In this document: positions 1-9,778 of the stretch, in pieces
How the letters are laid out: each line of letters starts with the position of its first letter
How positions within the stretch are numbered: the first letter of the stretch is position 1
NCBI RefSeq assembly: GCF_001267535.1
Contig: NZ_JRXE01000004.1
Location: 146,428-210,427, forward strand
Origin: Winslowiella iniecta
GTDB taxonomy: Bacteria > Pseudomonadota > Gammaproteobacteria > Enterobacterales > Enterobacteriaceae
Direction: 5' to 3'
DNA: 64,000 bases
Made by a program: the position numbers and the translations under genes
The notes under the pieces: generated by a model
Databases searched by the model: none
Seen by the model: only the letters and a program-made list of their open reading frames with translations
Told to the model about the DNA's origin: nothing

Positions 1-305
1 AGCAGCATGGCAAACGGCGTGCCGAGCTGTACCACGATCGCCCCGGTTCCGGCGTCGGTATAGTTGATGCCCACGAACAGCAGCGAAAAATGCAGGAAAC
101 CGAAGGTGAACGCCAGTGGCAGCAGATAACGCAGCTGCTCACGGGTGACGCGGGTAAACGGTATCAGCAGCAGCGCCACCACGATAAAGCGCATGCAGGT
201 CATAAACAGCGGCGGCAGATCCAGCAGACCCCACTTAATCGCCACGTTATTAAACGCCCAGAGAGAGACCACCAGTAAAATCAGAAAAAAATGACGCAGT
301 GCCAC
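1..305 (-). CDS. EamA/DMT-family transporter, N-terminal part (runs off the left edge)
   Basis: Reading leftward from a GTG at 303-305, the frame stays open to the window edge (about 101 residues). The start is supported by AAGGA about 7 nt upstream. The protein begins with a short basic stretch (ALRH) and a hydrophobic helix containing LWAFNNVAIKWGL, then DLPPLFMTCMRF, the arrangement at the N-terminus of EamA-type drug/metabolite transporters, where a tryptophan-rich first helix is followed by PPLxxxxxRF. Further helices follow around residues 30-48 and 60-95. Family members are inner-membrane exporters of amino-acid derivatives and other small molecules; the substrate here cannot be told. 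It is divergent from the amidotransferase at 529. Confidence 0.75.
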   Translation of the reverse strand, partial: MALRHFFLILLVVSLWAFNNVAIKWGLLDLPPLFMTCMRFIVVALLLIPFTRVTREQLRYLLPLAFTFGFLHFSLLFVGINYTDAGTGAIVVQLGTPFAML

Positions 306-528
306 GACGCATTCCTTAATGTTGCGTTGTTAACTCACCGGTTAATCATGACACGAATACGCGGGTGTCGGGATAAATGAAACAGTAATTTTTTTTATGC
401 TAGCTGGCTTAGGTATTCAGAAAAAGTGATAAGACGTAACCGATGGAAAGTGTCAGACTACGCAGCGGTTACCTGAGGTATTCAGGCAGTGATGCTTTTT
501 CAAAAAATGACAAGGAGTCTGATTCGGC

Positions 529-1239
529 ATGTCCCATTTATCCATAGCGCCATTGGCGATTATTCAACTTGAGGTTCCACCGGCAGAAGTCACTACGCGG
601 GTTGGCGATCAGATTGACTGGTTTGTGCAGGCGTTAGCATTACAGGACGCAGAGTATCGGGTGATACGTCCGCATCTCGGGGAGCAACTCCCGGATTACA
701 GTTCGGTTTCTGGCGCAATTCTTAGCGGTTCCTGGGCAATGGTCACCGATCATGCCGACTGGAGCGAGCGCACTGCCGCCTGGGTGCGGGGGGCTGTCGA
801 CTCTCAGCTGCCGCTGCTTGGGGTTTGTTACGGTCATCAGTTGATCTCTTATGCGCTGGGCGGCACCGTAGCGGATAACCCGCACGGCTGGGAACGTGGC
901 CTGCAACGGCTGGACAATCTGGCACCGGGCGATGCGCTGCTTTCAGCCTTGCCGGCACAGTTCGATGCGTGGCTGACCCATCGCCAGTCGGTGCTAAAAG
1001 CGCCGCCAGGGGCGCAAGTGCTGGCGCGTTCGGCACTGGAGGGCTGCCAGATTATTCGCTACTCAGCGTCAGCGCTGTCGGTACAGTTTCATCCCGAATT
1101 TACTCAGCAAATTATGAGCGCCTGTCTGCCAGAAAATGCCACTGAACAGGGCGACACGCTACAAGGCACCGACTGGGCGCGCACGCTGCTGGAGGCATTT
1201 TACCGCAGCACGCTGCCGCAGCAGGCAGCGGTCAGTTAA
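529..1239 (+). CDS. Class I glutamine amidotransferase-like protein
   Basis: A 236-residue cytosolic protein with the glutaminase fold of class I amidotransferases. The nucleophile elbow LLGVCYGHQLISYALGG (about residues 97-113) carries the catalytic cysteine, and VQFHPEF near residue 188 carries the catalytic His and Glu, so the triad looks complete. No synthetase domain is attached, as in the stand-alone GuaA-like amidotransferases (YfeJ type). These release ammonia from glutamine or act on gamma-glutamyl compounds; the acceptor is unknown. AAGGAG lies about 11 nt before the ATG. It is a single gene facing away from the EamA transporter, and the gene after it is decayed, so context does not suggest a pathway. 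Confidence 0.8.
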   Translation: MSHLSIAPLAIIQLEVPPAEVTTRVGDQIDWFVQALALQDAEYRVIRPHLGEQLPDYSSVSGAILSGSWAMVTDHADWSERTAAWVRGAVDSQLPLLGVCYGHQLISYALGGTVADNPHGWERGLQRLDNLAPGDALLSALPAQFDAWLTHRQSVLKAPPGAQVLARSALEGCQIIRYSASALSVQFHPEFTQQIMSACLPENATEQGDTLQGTDWARTLLEAFYRSTLPQQAAVS

Positions 1240-1278
1240 CCCCCGACAGAGCACGCCGGTGGCGTGCTCATTATGCCG

Positions 1279-1644
1279 TCAGCCAATACTTTCCAACGCC
1301 GTCACTTTTTGCAGAATGGTGAACGCGACGGCATCCGTCACCTGCTGAGTGGTCGCGGTCCCGCCCATGTCCGGGTTTTTTATCCCCGCCTGACACACCG
1401 TTTCGACCGCCTGCATCACCGCCTGCGCCGCTGGCGCTTCGCCAGGATGCTCCAGCATCTGTGCCGCGGTCCAGAAGCTGGCAATCGGATGAGTGGCAGC
1501 GGGTTTGTTGTCACGACGGCAGTGCGGTTTGCGCTGTGACCATGACAGCCACAGAACCAGTAGCGCTGAAAGCACCAGCAGTGCGGCGACAAAATAGAGT
1601 TCATTGGCATAGCTGCCGTATGGATCTCCACCAACTTCGCTGTT
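1279..1644 (-). pseudogene. Chimeric remnant: membrane-protein tail joined to the C-terminus of a tartrate/D-malate dehydrogenase-like enzyme
   Basis: On the minus strand one open frame has two unrelated parts. The upstream part (about 1500-1642) contains a strongly hydrophobic segment, ELYFVAALLVLSALLVLWLS, followed by SQRKPHCRR, which looks like the last membrane helix and basic tail of a transporter. The downstream part (about 1279-1500) reads PIASFWTAAQMLEH and later NPDMGGTATTQQVTDAV, the C-terminal signature of the isocitrate/isopropylmalate dehydrogenase family, closest by eye to tartrate/D-malate dehydrogenases. There is no ATG with a ribosome site and no N-terminal domain. I read it as the scar of a deletion that fused a transporter end to a dehydrogenase end. 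The transporter assignment is weak; the dehydrogenase part is clear. Confidence 0.6.
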
Positions 1645-2478
1645 TTATCGCCGTAGCAGAAGAGCTGCATTTTGGACATGCGGCTGCTGGAGGAGGATCT
1701 CGGCACCCGCCTGTTTATCCGCACGCTGCGCCATGTCGCGCTGACGCCAGGTGGCCTGTTACTGTTTGATGAGGCCAGATTATTGATTGCGCAGGCGGAT
1801 GCCCTGACCAGTCGGTTCCGTCAGATGGGGCAACAACAGGCGACGACGCTAAAGATTGGCGCTCTCGACAGCGCCGCTGCCGGATTAATTCCGCAACTGT
1901 TGCACGCATTTCGCCAACGTTATCCGCAAACCGAAGTACAGATATTCGAAGACAAAACCCTGCGCTTATTACCCCGGCTGAAATCAGGTCGGTTAGATCT
2001 GATATTTATTCGCCCGCCGGAGAAAAAAGAGCCAGAGATTGTAATGCGTTTCTTATTTAATGAAGCGATTGTGGTGGCGGTGGCGGAGTGTCATCCGCTG
2101 GCAAAACGTGACTGTTTACAGATTGAGGATTTGCAGGATCAGCCGTTAATCGTCCCGGAACGTAAATCGCGGCCACACAGTCATAATCTGTCGATCAATC
2201 TGTTTGCCGAGGCCGGGTTAAGCGCCAGAATTGCTCAGCTTGCCGATGAAAAACGGACCATTATCAATCTGGTGGCGGCCGAGCTGGGGAGTGCCATTGT
2301 GCCGCAATGGACCTCGCGCATGCCGGCGCGCAACGTCAGTTATATTCGGTTAACCGGCAAGGGGGCCGGAGCGATTAATGGTCTGCCGCTCTCCGTGGCC
2401 TGGATGCGTGATGCGCGTGACCCGTTGCGCGAAAAAATGCTGGAGATACTGATGGCGCAGCCGCAGTTATCAGCCTGA
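1620..2478 (+). pseudogene. LysR-type regulator with deleted helix-turn-helix and frameshift
   Basis: The N-terminus starts at ATG 1620 with MDLHQLRCFIAVAEELHFGH, the usual first helices of a LysR DNA-binding domain, but after about 21 residues the frame jumps straight to RLLEEDLGTRLFIRT, which normally follows some 14 residues later. The missing part is the second half of the helix-turn-helix, including the recognition helix. The junction CATGCGG would fit both sides (H-A-A in one frame, M-R in the other), as expected for a deletion between short direct repeats, and the frames on either side differ. The rest of the effector-binding domain (to 2478) is intact. The ATG has no clear ribosome site. 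A downstream TTG at 1672 could start a product without a DNA-binding domain, but function as a regulator is unlikely. Confidence 0.75.
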
Positions 2479-2621
2479 TGCTGGCGAATTGCTGAGGATA
2501 TTTCTGTCCACTTCACAATTTCGCCGCCTGCCATCTGACATCTTCGTTTTCTTCTGCCAGTGTTAATTCTGGGTTATGTCATTGTTAATTATGCACCAGT
2601 GAAATGGACAGGAGAAACACC

Positions 2622-4142
2622 ATGCGTTACGCATATCCGGGATATAAAGGTTCGCTGATCACGCTGCAACAACGTTATGGCAACTTTATCAATGGCGAAT
2701 TTGTCGCGCCAGTACAGGGTGAGTATTTCTCAAATACCTCGCCGATTAACGGCTCAGTGGTCGGCGAGTTCCCGCGTTCAGGAGCACAAGATGTGGATAA
2801 TGCGGTTGCTGCCGCGCATGCGGCGGCAGAGGCCTGGGGTAAAACGTCTGTGCAGGTGCGTTCGCTGACCTTACTGAAAATTGCCGACCGGCTGGAGCAA
2901 AATCTGGAAAGAATGGCGGTTAATGAAACCTGGGATAACGGTAAACCGGTGCGCGAAACCCTCGCGGCGGATCTGCCGCTGGCGGTTGACCATTTCCGCT
3001 ATTTTGCCGGTTGCCTGCGCGCGCAGGAGGGTACCGCAGCAGAGATTGATGAATTTACCGCTGCTTATCACTTCCATGAACCGCTGGGTGTGGTGGCGCA
3101 AATTATTCCGTGGAACTTCCCGTTGCTGATGGCGGCGTGGAAGCTGGCACCGGCGCTGGCAGCGGGTAACTGCGTGGTGCTGAAACCGGCAGAGCAGACG
3201 CCGCTTTCGATAACGCTGTTTGCTGAACTGATTAACGATCTGCTGCCGCCGGGCGTGCTGAACGTGGTGCACGGCTTCGGGCGTGAAGCGGGTGAAGCGC
3301 TGGCGTCGCATAAAGATATCGCCAAAGTAGCGTTTACCGGTTCAACCGCCACCGGCGGACATATTCTTGAGCTGGCGGCAAAGAATCTGATCCCCTCCAC
3401 CGTTGAGCTGGGCGGCAAATCCCCGAATATCTTCTTTGAAGATATTATGCAGGCGGAGCCGTCATTTATTGAAAAAGCGGCGGAAGGCGTGGTGCTGGGT
3501 TTCCTGAACCAGGGGGAAATCTGTACCTGTCCGTCGCGTGCGCTGGTGCAGGAGTCCATCTATCAACCGTTTATCGAAGCAGTACTGAAACGCATCAAAA
3601 CCATAAAACGTGGCGATCCGATGGACAGCGAAACCATGATTGGCGCGCAGGCTTCACAACAGCAGTTCGATAAGATCCTCTCTTATCTGGATATCGCGCA
3701 GCAAGAGGGCGCGGAAGTGTTGGTCGGCGGCGGCATTGAGAAACTGGAAGGCGATCTCGCCAGCGGTTACTACATTCAGCCCACACTGCTGAAAGGTAAC
3801 AACAGCATGCGCGTGTTCCAGGAAGAGATTTTCGGGCCGGTAATCGGTATTACCACCTTTAAGGATGAAGCCGAAGCGATTGCAATTGCTAACGATTCGA
3901 TTTACGGGCTGGGTGCCGGCGTCTGGACCCGCGATATTAATCGCGCGTATCGCGTAGGACGGGCGATTAAAGCCGGACGCGTCTGGACTAACTGCTATCA
4001 TCTCTATCCGGCGCACGCCGCATTTGGCGGTTATAAAAAATCCGGAATTGGCCGTGAAACCCATAAAATGATGCTCGATCACTATCAGCAGACGAAAAAT
4101 TTGCTGGTGAGCTATAGCGTGCAGCCGCTGGGCTTCTTCTGA
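2622..4142 (+). CDS. NAD-dependent aldehyde dehydrogenase, ExaC/AcoD/AldB type
   Basis: The ATG at 2622 is chosen over 2604 because GGAG at 2611-2614 sits 7 nt before it; this gives 506 residues starting MRYAYPG, as in ExaC/AcoD acetaldehyde dehydrogenases. Motifs in order: [10 protein letters not shown] (cofactor-domain loop), FTGSTATGG (NAD site), VELGGKSPN (general-base Glu), [13 protein letters not shown] (catalytic Cys) and FQEEIFGPV. The protein resembles E. coli AldB over its whole length, including the C-terminal LLVSYS.QPLGFF. These cytosolic enzymes oxidise acetaldehyde and other short aldehydes to the acids, often in alcohol or acetoin use or stress. The broken LysR gene upstream reads the same way and may once have regulated it. 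The AldB and ExaC subgroups cannot be separated confidently by eye. Confidence 0.88.
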   Translation: MRYAYPGYKGSLITLQQRYGNFINGEFVAPVQGEYFSNTSPINGSVVGEFPRSGAQDVDNAVAAAHAAAEAWGKTSVQVRSLTLLKIADRLEQNLERMAVNETWDNGKPVRETLAADLPLAVDHFRYFAGCLRAQEGTAAEIDEFTAAYHFHEPLGVVAQIIPWNFPLLMAAWKLAPALAAGNCVVLKPAEQTPLSITLFAELINDLLPPGVLNVVHGFGREAGEALASHKDIAKVAFTGSTATGGHILELAAKNLIPSTVELGGKSPNIFFEDIMQAEPSFIEKAAEGVVLGFLNQGEICTCPSRALVQESIYQPFIEAVLKRIKTIKRGDPMDSETMIGAQASQQQFDKILSYLDIAQQEGAEVLVGGGIEKLEGDLASGYYIQPTLLKGNNSMRVFQEEIFGPVIGITTFKDEAEAIAIANDSIYGLGAGVWTRDINRAYRVGRAIKAGRVWTNCYHLYPAHAAFGGYKKSGIGRETHKMMLDHYQQTKNLLVSYSVQPLGFF

Positions 4143-4178
4143 TTGCGGTTAAGCCGTGCATACCCTTGCCTGCCATCA

Positions 4179-4244
4179 GGAGGGGAGCCGAAATGGCGCC
4201 CCTCCAGTCTCTTGTCGAGGCGGCGTTTTCGCCTCCCGTGACAA
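4179..4244. terminator. Two adjacent hairpins after the aldehyde dehydrogenase gene
   Basis: Positions 4179-4205 pair GGAGGGGAGCC with GGCGCCCCTCC around a GAAAT loop, with one internal mismatch. Positions 4212-4244 pair TTGTC with GACAA outside and GAGGCG with CGCCTC inside, around GCGTTTT. Neither has a good T tract. The second belongs to a set of GC stems with A4/T4 loops that recurs at 9724 and 37147. They probably serve as 3-prime-end structures. Confidence 0.5.
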
Positions 4245-4383
4245 ACTATCCCGAAAGACTCCGGCAATCCCGGTAATGTGACCCGCAGTTAAAAATGATA
4301 ACTGTGATGGTCGAACAATTGCTTAATGCCTCGCGCAAGGATACCTGTTGTTTATCAACAGCGTGTATTAATTGGAGGCATTA

Positions 4384-4947
4384 ATGAATACCGTGCTCTT
4401 AAGTTTTAATGGTGAGCGTCGTGATCCACTTAGCGATGGCTTACACCCCGGCAATGGTCTGCGGCCTTACAACCCAACACTGATGCGGTTTAATTGTCCG
4501 GATAGCTGGAGTCCTTTTGGCGCGGGAGGGACTCATCCCTGGGCATGGTGCGAGGGTGACCCGATCAACCGTGCCGATCCCTCGGGTCATTTCAGCTGGC
4601 AGGTCGCCGCAGGCATAGGGTTAGGCTTACTTGGTATGGTGACATCACTGTTTACTGCGGGGGCATCGCTCGCGGCGACAGGCAGTCTCAGCGCCGCGCT
4701 GGCCGAAGCCTCGAGCCTGACGTTATTCACCACGGGCTCGGCATTATTCGCGGATATCACCGGTATTGCCAGTTGGCTGGCAGAAGCGAGGCAGTCGACA
4801 TTAGCGCCAACCCTGGGATGGCTGTCATTTTCCACTGGGATGTTATCATTTGTTAGCGGTCTGGCGCTGGCGGGAAATCGCCTGTTGATTTCACAACAGG
4901 AAAAAAAATTAGCGGGTAATCTGTTTTCGCTCGGGAACCGTTCTTAA
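4384..4947 (+). CDS. Orphan RHS-core protein with hydrophobic tail (first half of a split gene)
   Basis: The ATG at 4384 has TTGGAGG 6 nt upstream and is preferred to the in-frame TTG at 4372; it gives 187 residues. Residues about 10-70 are the RHS repeat-associated core: FNGERRDPL, NGLRPYNPTLMRFNCPDSWS, PFGAGG and the terminal DPINRADPSGH. This motif marks the junction between RHS cores and their variable C-terminal domains. The large N-terminal RHS barrel is missing, as in the short RHS-core proteins of Pseudomonas and relatives. Residues 75-175 are hydrophobic, with about three possible membrane helices. The frame ends at TAA 4945, but the same frame reopens immediately into the next entry with no other stop, so this is probably the front half of one longer gene. 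Function unknown; an effector or surface role is inference. Confidence 0.7.
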   Translation: MNTVLLSFNGERRDPLSDGLHPGNGLRPYNPTLMRFNCPDSWSPFGAGGTHPWAWCEGDPINRADPSGHFSWQVAAGIGLGLLGMVTSLFTAGASLAATGSLSAALAEASSLTLFTTGSALFADITGIASWLAEARQSTLAPTLGWLSFSTGMLSFVSGLALAGNRLLISQQEKKLAGNLFSLGNRS

Positions 4948-4980
4948 AGTCAGCTTAATCCAAATCTGGTTATCGCCACC

Positions 4981-5463
4981 ATGTCACCCGAAAGAATCGA
5001 AACAGGCGACCGGGTTTTTCTGCGCTATGCCAGTCGTGAAAGTAATGATAAAGCGATTTTTGTCTCACACAGCCGTTTCTTACCCATCAAATACTTTAAT
5101 GGTACGGCAAAGTTGACTCTGCCTGAAGGGCTGTCGGTCAGCTATTACATCAGGCGTGGCGAAAAGCTCGGTTCATGGAGTATGTTACGGATTTACAATC
5201 GTTTGCAAGGTAGCGCCAGCGATGAAGTGATGCCGTTCTCACAGACTTATCAAGGCAAGACGCGCATCGAGAACCTCTCTTTAAGGCCCATTTCGGAAGG
5301 TACGGTCTCCTTATCAATGATGCGTTCACCGCCTGATTATAGTTACGATCTTATTGTACCGGTTCAGCCGGCAGAAACCCGGCATCTGATCGATCTGGCT
5401 CAGCGCTACCATTATCATGACCTGCAAATTTTAGGTTGTCGCGCAAGGAGGCTCTCTAATTAG
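4981..5463 (+). pseudogene. C-terminal half of the RHS-core gene, separated by one in-frame stop
   Basis: This 160-residue frame (ATG 4981) is in the same reading frame as the RHS-core gene. The 33 nt between the TAA at 4945-4947 and this ATG contain no further stop (they read SQLNPNLVIAT), and the ATG has no Shine-Dalgarno sequence. The simplest reading is one ancestral protein of about 360 residues cut by a nonsense mutation. The domain has an IFVSHSRFLP motif, then a run ending LPEGLSVSYYI, which resembles by eye the Stv-type putative adhesin domain (alert/His motif followed by a P-x-G-x-x-x-x-x-Y strand). That resemblance is tentative. The alternative, a separately translated partner or immunity protein, is less likely without a ribosome site. 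Its end overlaps the convergent ascG end by 8 nt. Confidence 0.5.
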
Positions 5464-6478
5464 CCTGGTAAAAAGGCCCGTTGCCCACCGAATCCCTGAC
5501 CAGTAACTCCGACAGGAACAGGTTGTCGCGGGATAAATAGCCACCATCCAGCATCGAGATCAGTTGGTTAATCACCTGATTGATCATATCGCTGACCGGA
5601 TCTTTGACGCTGGACAGTGACGGCGTCAGAAAGGGCGCGGTGGGGATATTGTCAAAACCAATAACCGAAATGTCGTCCGGCACGCGAATGCCCGCAGCGG
5701 TAAAGGTTTTTATCGCGCCAATCGCCATATCATCATTACTGGCAATCAGCGCGCTAAAGCTAACCTTGCGGTTAAGCAGCGTGTCGGCCGCCGCTGCGCC
5801 GCTGGCCGGACTCCATTTACCGTGGATAATCCGTTCTTCGCTGAGCGGTAGCCCACAGTCGAGTAACGCCTGTTTGTAGCCGGACAGGCGTTCGATGGCG
5901 GTTGGTGAATCGAGCGAGCCGGTAATAAAGGCGATATGCTGATGGCCGCGCGCGATCAGATGACGGGTTGCCTGATAACTGGAACCTTTATGATCGCAGC
6001 AAATACAGTGGCTTTGATGCTTTCGCAGCTGACGGTTCACCACCATAACCGGCTGTCGGGTTTGATCGATTATCACATCCAGCGCATCGACGGTAAGAAA
6101 GCGCGGATAAATAATGATGGCATCGCAGCGTAAATCCAGCAGAAACTGAATCGCCTGCTGCTCCTCTTCAGCACTGTGTTTGCCATCCACCAGAATCAGC
6201 TGACGGCCATTGGCTTCCAGCTTCCTTGCCGCCTGGGAAAGTAACTCATTAAAGTAGCTGCCATTGTACAGGGTGTTGGTGACCACCAGACCAATACACT
6301 GTGAAGTGGTGCTGGCCAGATTGCGCGCCAGCAGATTGGGCCGGTATCCGGTCTCTTCAATGGCGCTGAACACCTGCTGTTTCGTTGCTTCGCTGACATA
6401 ACCCTTGCCTGACAGCACACGTGAAACCGTGGCTTTCGAGACGCCGGCTTTTTTTGCCACTTGCTGCATGGTCGACAT
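5456..6478 (-). CDS. ascG: LacI-family repressor AscG
   Basis: A 340-residue regulator close in sequence to E. coli AscG over the full length. The N-terminal helix-turn-helix reads MQQVAKKAGVSKATVSRVLS, followed by the hinge helix YRPNLLARNL, then a periplasmic-binding-protein-like sugar domain with LVDGKHSAEEE and ASNDDMAIGA. AscG represses the asc operon for aryl beta-glucosides and is relieved by the sugar. It is divergent from ascF; the 325-bp gap holds an AscG-like palindrome at 6698-6711. Its 3-prime end just overlaps the RHS-associated frame coming from the left. Confidence 0.92.
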   Translation of the reverse strand: MSTMQQVAKKAGVSKATVSRVLSGKGYVSEATKQQVFSAIEETGYRPNLLARNLASTTSQCIGLVVTNTLYNGSYFNELLSQAARKLEANGRQLILVDGKHSAEEEQQAIQFLLDLRCDAIIIYPRFLTVDALDVIIDQTRQPVMVVNRQLRKHQSHCICCDHKGSSYQATRHLIARGHQHIAFITGSLDSPTAIERLSGYKQALLDCGLPLSEERIIHGKWSPASGAAAADTLLNRKVSFSALIASNDDMAIGAIKTFTAAGIRVPDDISVIGFDNIPTAPFLTPSLSSVKDPVSDMINQVINQLISMLDGGYLSRDNLFLSELLVRDSVGNGPFYQAN

Positions 6479-6697
6479 AGCTGATTCCGCAATCTGTAAG
6501 AATAGTTGCCATTCTACACATTTCGCTACGGCTAACTAACTGTTCTGACTGGCGGAAGTGGGTTATTTGCGGCGAGAGCGCTACCGCACACCGGCACAAA
6601 AATCATTTAATTGCGATCGAATGTCGATCGTTATCACAAAACGAAAATTAACCCCTCTTATCTCTTGAACTATGACGAATAGTTGAACATTCTCGTG

Positions 6698-6711
6698 TGG
6701 AACCGGTTACT
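6698..6711. promoter_or_regulatory. Probable AscG operator
   Basis: TGGAACCGGTTACT matches the known AscG site TGAAACCGGTTTCA at 11 of 14 positions with the central AACCGGTT intact. It lies in the ascG-ascF gap, 93 bp before the ascF start. A LacI-family centre (CG dyad flanked by AAC/GTT) together with the ascG/ascF context makes this a good candidate. Confidence 0.75.
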
Positions 6712-6803
6712 TATTTTGCCCTGCTGTTGTGCAGTAACGCGGTTTTCATTATCTAACCAGATGAATTTAATAATAATTTCTCGTTACAAGAGAGTGGTTA
6801 CTT

Positions 6804-8267
6804 ATGTCAAAAAATTTTGAGGCAGTTTCACGATCGATCGTTGATGCTCTTGGTGGTGCCGGGAATATCGAAGCCGTCACGCACTGCATGACGCGTTTAC
6901 GTTTTGTGCTGATTGACGCCAGCGCCGTTGACAGCGCCAGGCTGAAGTCGATTTCAGCAGTGATGGGCGTGGTGCAGAATGAAAACCAGTGCCAGGTGAT
7001 TATTGGCAACACTGTTTCCCAGGCCTGGGCCGAAGTGATGAAATTGCTGCCCTCTGGCGCACCGGCATCACCGGCCGCCGCCACGCCGGTGAAGAATAAA
7101 TTGACCCTGAAACGCATTGGCGCAGGCATTCTTGATGCGCTGATCGGCACCATGTCGCCGCTGATCCCGGCGATTATCGGTGGTTCGATGGTGAAACTGC
7201 TGGCGATGATCCTTGAGATGAGCGGGGTGATGGAGAAAGGCGCGTCGACGCTGGTGATTCTGAATGTGATTGGCGACGGTGCTTTCTTCTTCCTGCCGGT
7301 GATGGTGGCGGCCTCGGCGGCAGTCAAATTCAAAACCAATATGTCGCTGGCAATTGCTATCGCTGGGGTGTTGGTTCATCCCAACTTTATCGACCTGATG
7401 GCGAAGGCGGCGCAGGGGCAGCCGGTGGAATTTATCGGATTCTCGGTGACCGCGGTGAAATACACCTATACCGTAATCCCGGCGCTGTGCATGACCTGGC
7501 TGCTTTCATATATTGAGCGTTGGGTCGACCGTATTACCCCAGCGGTAACTAAAAACTTCCTGAAACCGATGCTGATTGTACTGATTGCGGCACCGGTTGC
7601 GATCGTGCTGATTGGCCCGTTGGGTATCTGGATCGGCAGCGGGATTTCCGCGCTGGTGTATACCATTCATAGCTATCTGGGCTGGTTATCAGTCGCGATT
7701 ATGGGGGCGATCTGGCCGTTGCTGGTGATGACCGGCATGCATCGCGTCTTTACGCCCACCATTATTCAGACTATTGCCGAAACCGGCAAAGAGGGCATGG
7801 TGATGCCTTCAGAAATCGGTGCCAACCTGTCGCTGGGCGGCTCTTCGCTGGCGGTGGCATGGCGGACTAAAAACCCGGAACTGCGCCAGACGGCGCTGGC
7901 CGCGGCGGCCTCGGCAATTGTTGCCGGTATTTCGGAACCGGCACTGTACGGTGTCGCGGTACGGCTGAAGCGCCCGCTGATCGCCTGCCTGATCAGTGGT
8001 TTTGTCTGTGGCGGTATCGCCGGTATTGCCGGGCTGGCCAGCCATTCAATGGCTTCACCGGGGCTGTTTACCAGCGTGCAGTTCTTCGACCCGACTAACC
8101 CAATGAGTATTGTCTGGGTATTCGGCGTGATGATTCTGGCGGTGGTGCTGTCGTTCGTCACCACCTTATTGCTGGGATTCGAGGATATTCCGGTGGAGAA
8201 CAGCGAACAGCAATCCACTGCTGCCACACCGTTTGACGCGCCGCAGCGCGCAGTAAAAGTTAACTGA
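6804..8267 (+). CDS. ascF: PTS beta-glucoside transporter, EIIBC component AscF
   Basis: A 487-residue inner-membrane sugar permease of the glucose superfamily PTS. The N-terminal EIIB domain (about residues 1-85) carries the phospho-accepting cysteine in EAVTHCMTRLRFV. A linker follows, then the EIIC domain with about ten membrane helices (about residues 105-465), including the conserved GISEPALYGV. It imports cellobiose, arbutin or salicin while phosphorylating them and needs an EIIA from elsewhere, since no IIA domain is attached, as in E. coli. Sequence and length are close to E. coli AscF throughout. It leads the ascFB operon under AscG. Confidence 0.93.
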   Translation: MSKNFEAVSRSIVDALGGAGNIEAVTHCMTRLRFVLIDASAVDSARLKSISAVMGVVQNENQCQVIIGNTVSQAWAEVMKLLPSGAPASPAAATPVKNKLTLKRIGAGILDALIGTMSPLIPAIIGGSMVKLLAMILEMSGVMEKGASTLVILNVIGDGAFFFLPVMVAASAAVKFKTNMSLAIAIAGVLVHPNFIDLMAKAAQGQPVEFIGFSVTAVKYTYTVIPALCMTWLLSYIERWVDRITPAVTKNFLKPMLIVLIAAPVAIVLIGPLGIWIGSGISALVYTIHSYLGWLSVAIMGAIWPLLVMTGMHRVFTPTIIQTIAETGKEGMVMPSEIGANLSLGGSSLAVAWRTKNPELRQTALAAAASAIVAGISEPALYGVAVRLKRPLIACLISGFVCGGIAGIAGLASHSMASPGLFTSVQFFDPTNPMSIVWVFGVMILAVVLSFVTTLLLGFEDIPVENSEQQSTAATPFDAPQRAVKVN

Positions 8268-9713
<1,446 letters not shown>

Positions 9714-9723
9714 TCTTTGCGAC

Positions 9724-9743
9724 GGGCGGCGAAAACGCCGCCC
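9724..9743. terminator. Hairpin at the end of ascFB
   Basis: GGGCGGCG and CGCCGCCC pair perfectly around AAAA, 10 nt after the ascB stop and between it and the convergent DeoR gene. There is no T tract, so termination efficiency is uncertain. Confidence 0.6.
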
Positions 9744-9778
9744 CGACGGTGAATATTTCCGGCAGCAGCGCAGAATCT

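Noticed and set aside
90-278. Plus-strand frame of 62 residues inside the EamA gene
   Set aside because: It is antisense to a clear transporter frame and has low-complexity Gln/Arg-rich sequence with no ribosome site.
6611-6650. Possible CRP site in the ascG-ascF gap (TGTCGATCGTTATCACA)
   Set aside because: The half-sites are 7 nt apart instead of 6 and only one half (TCACA) is good.
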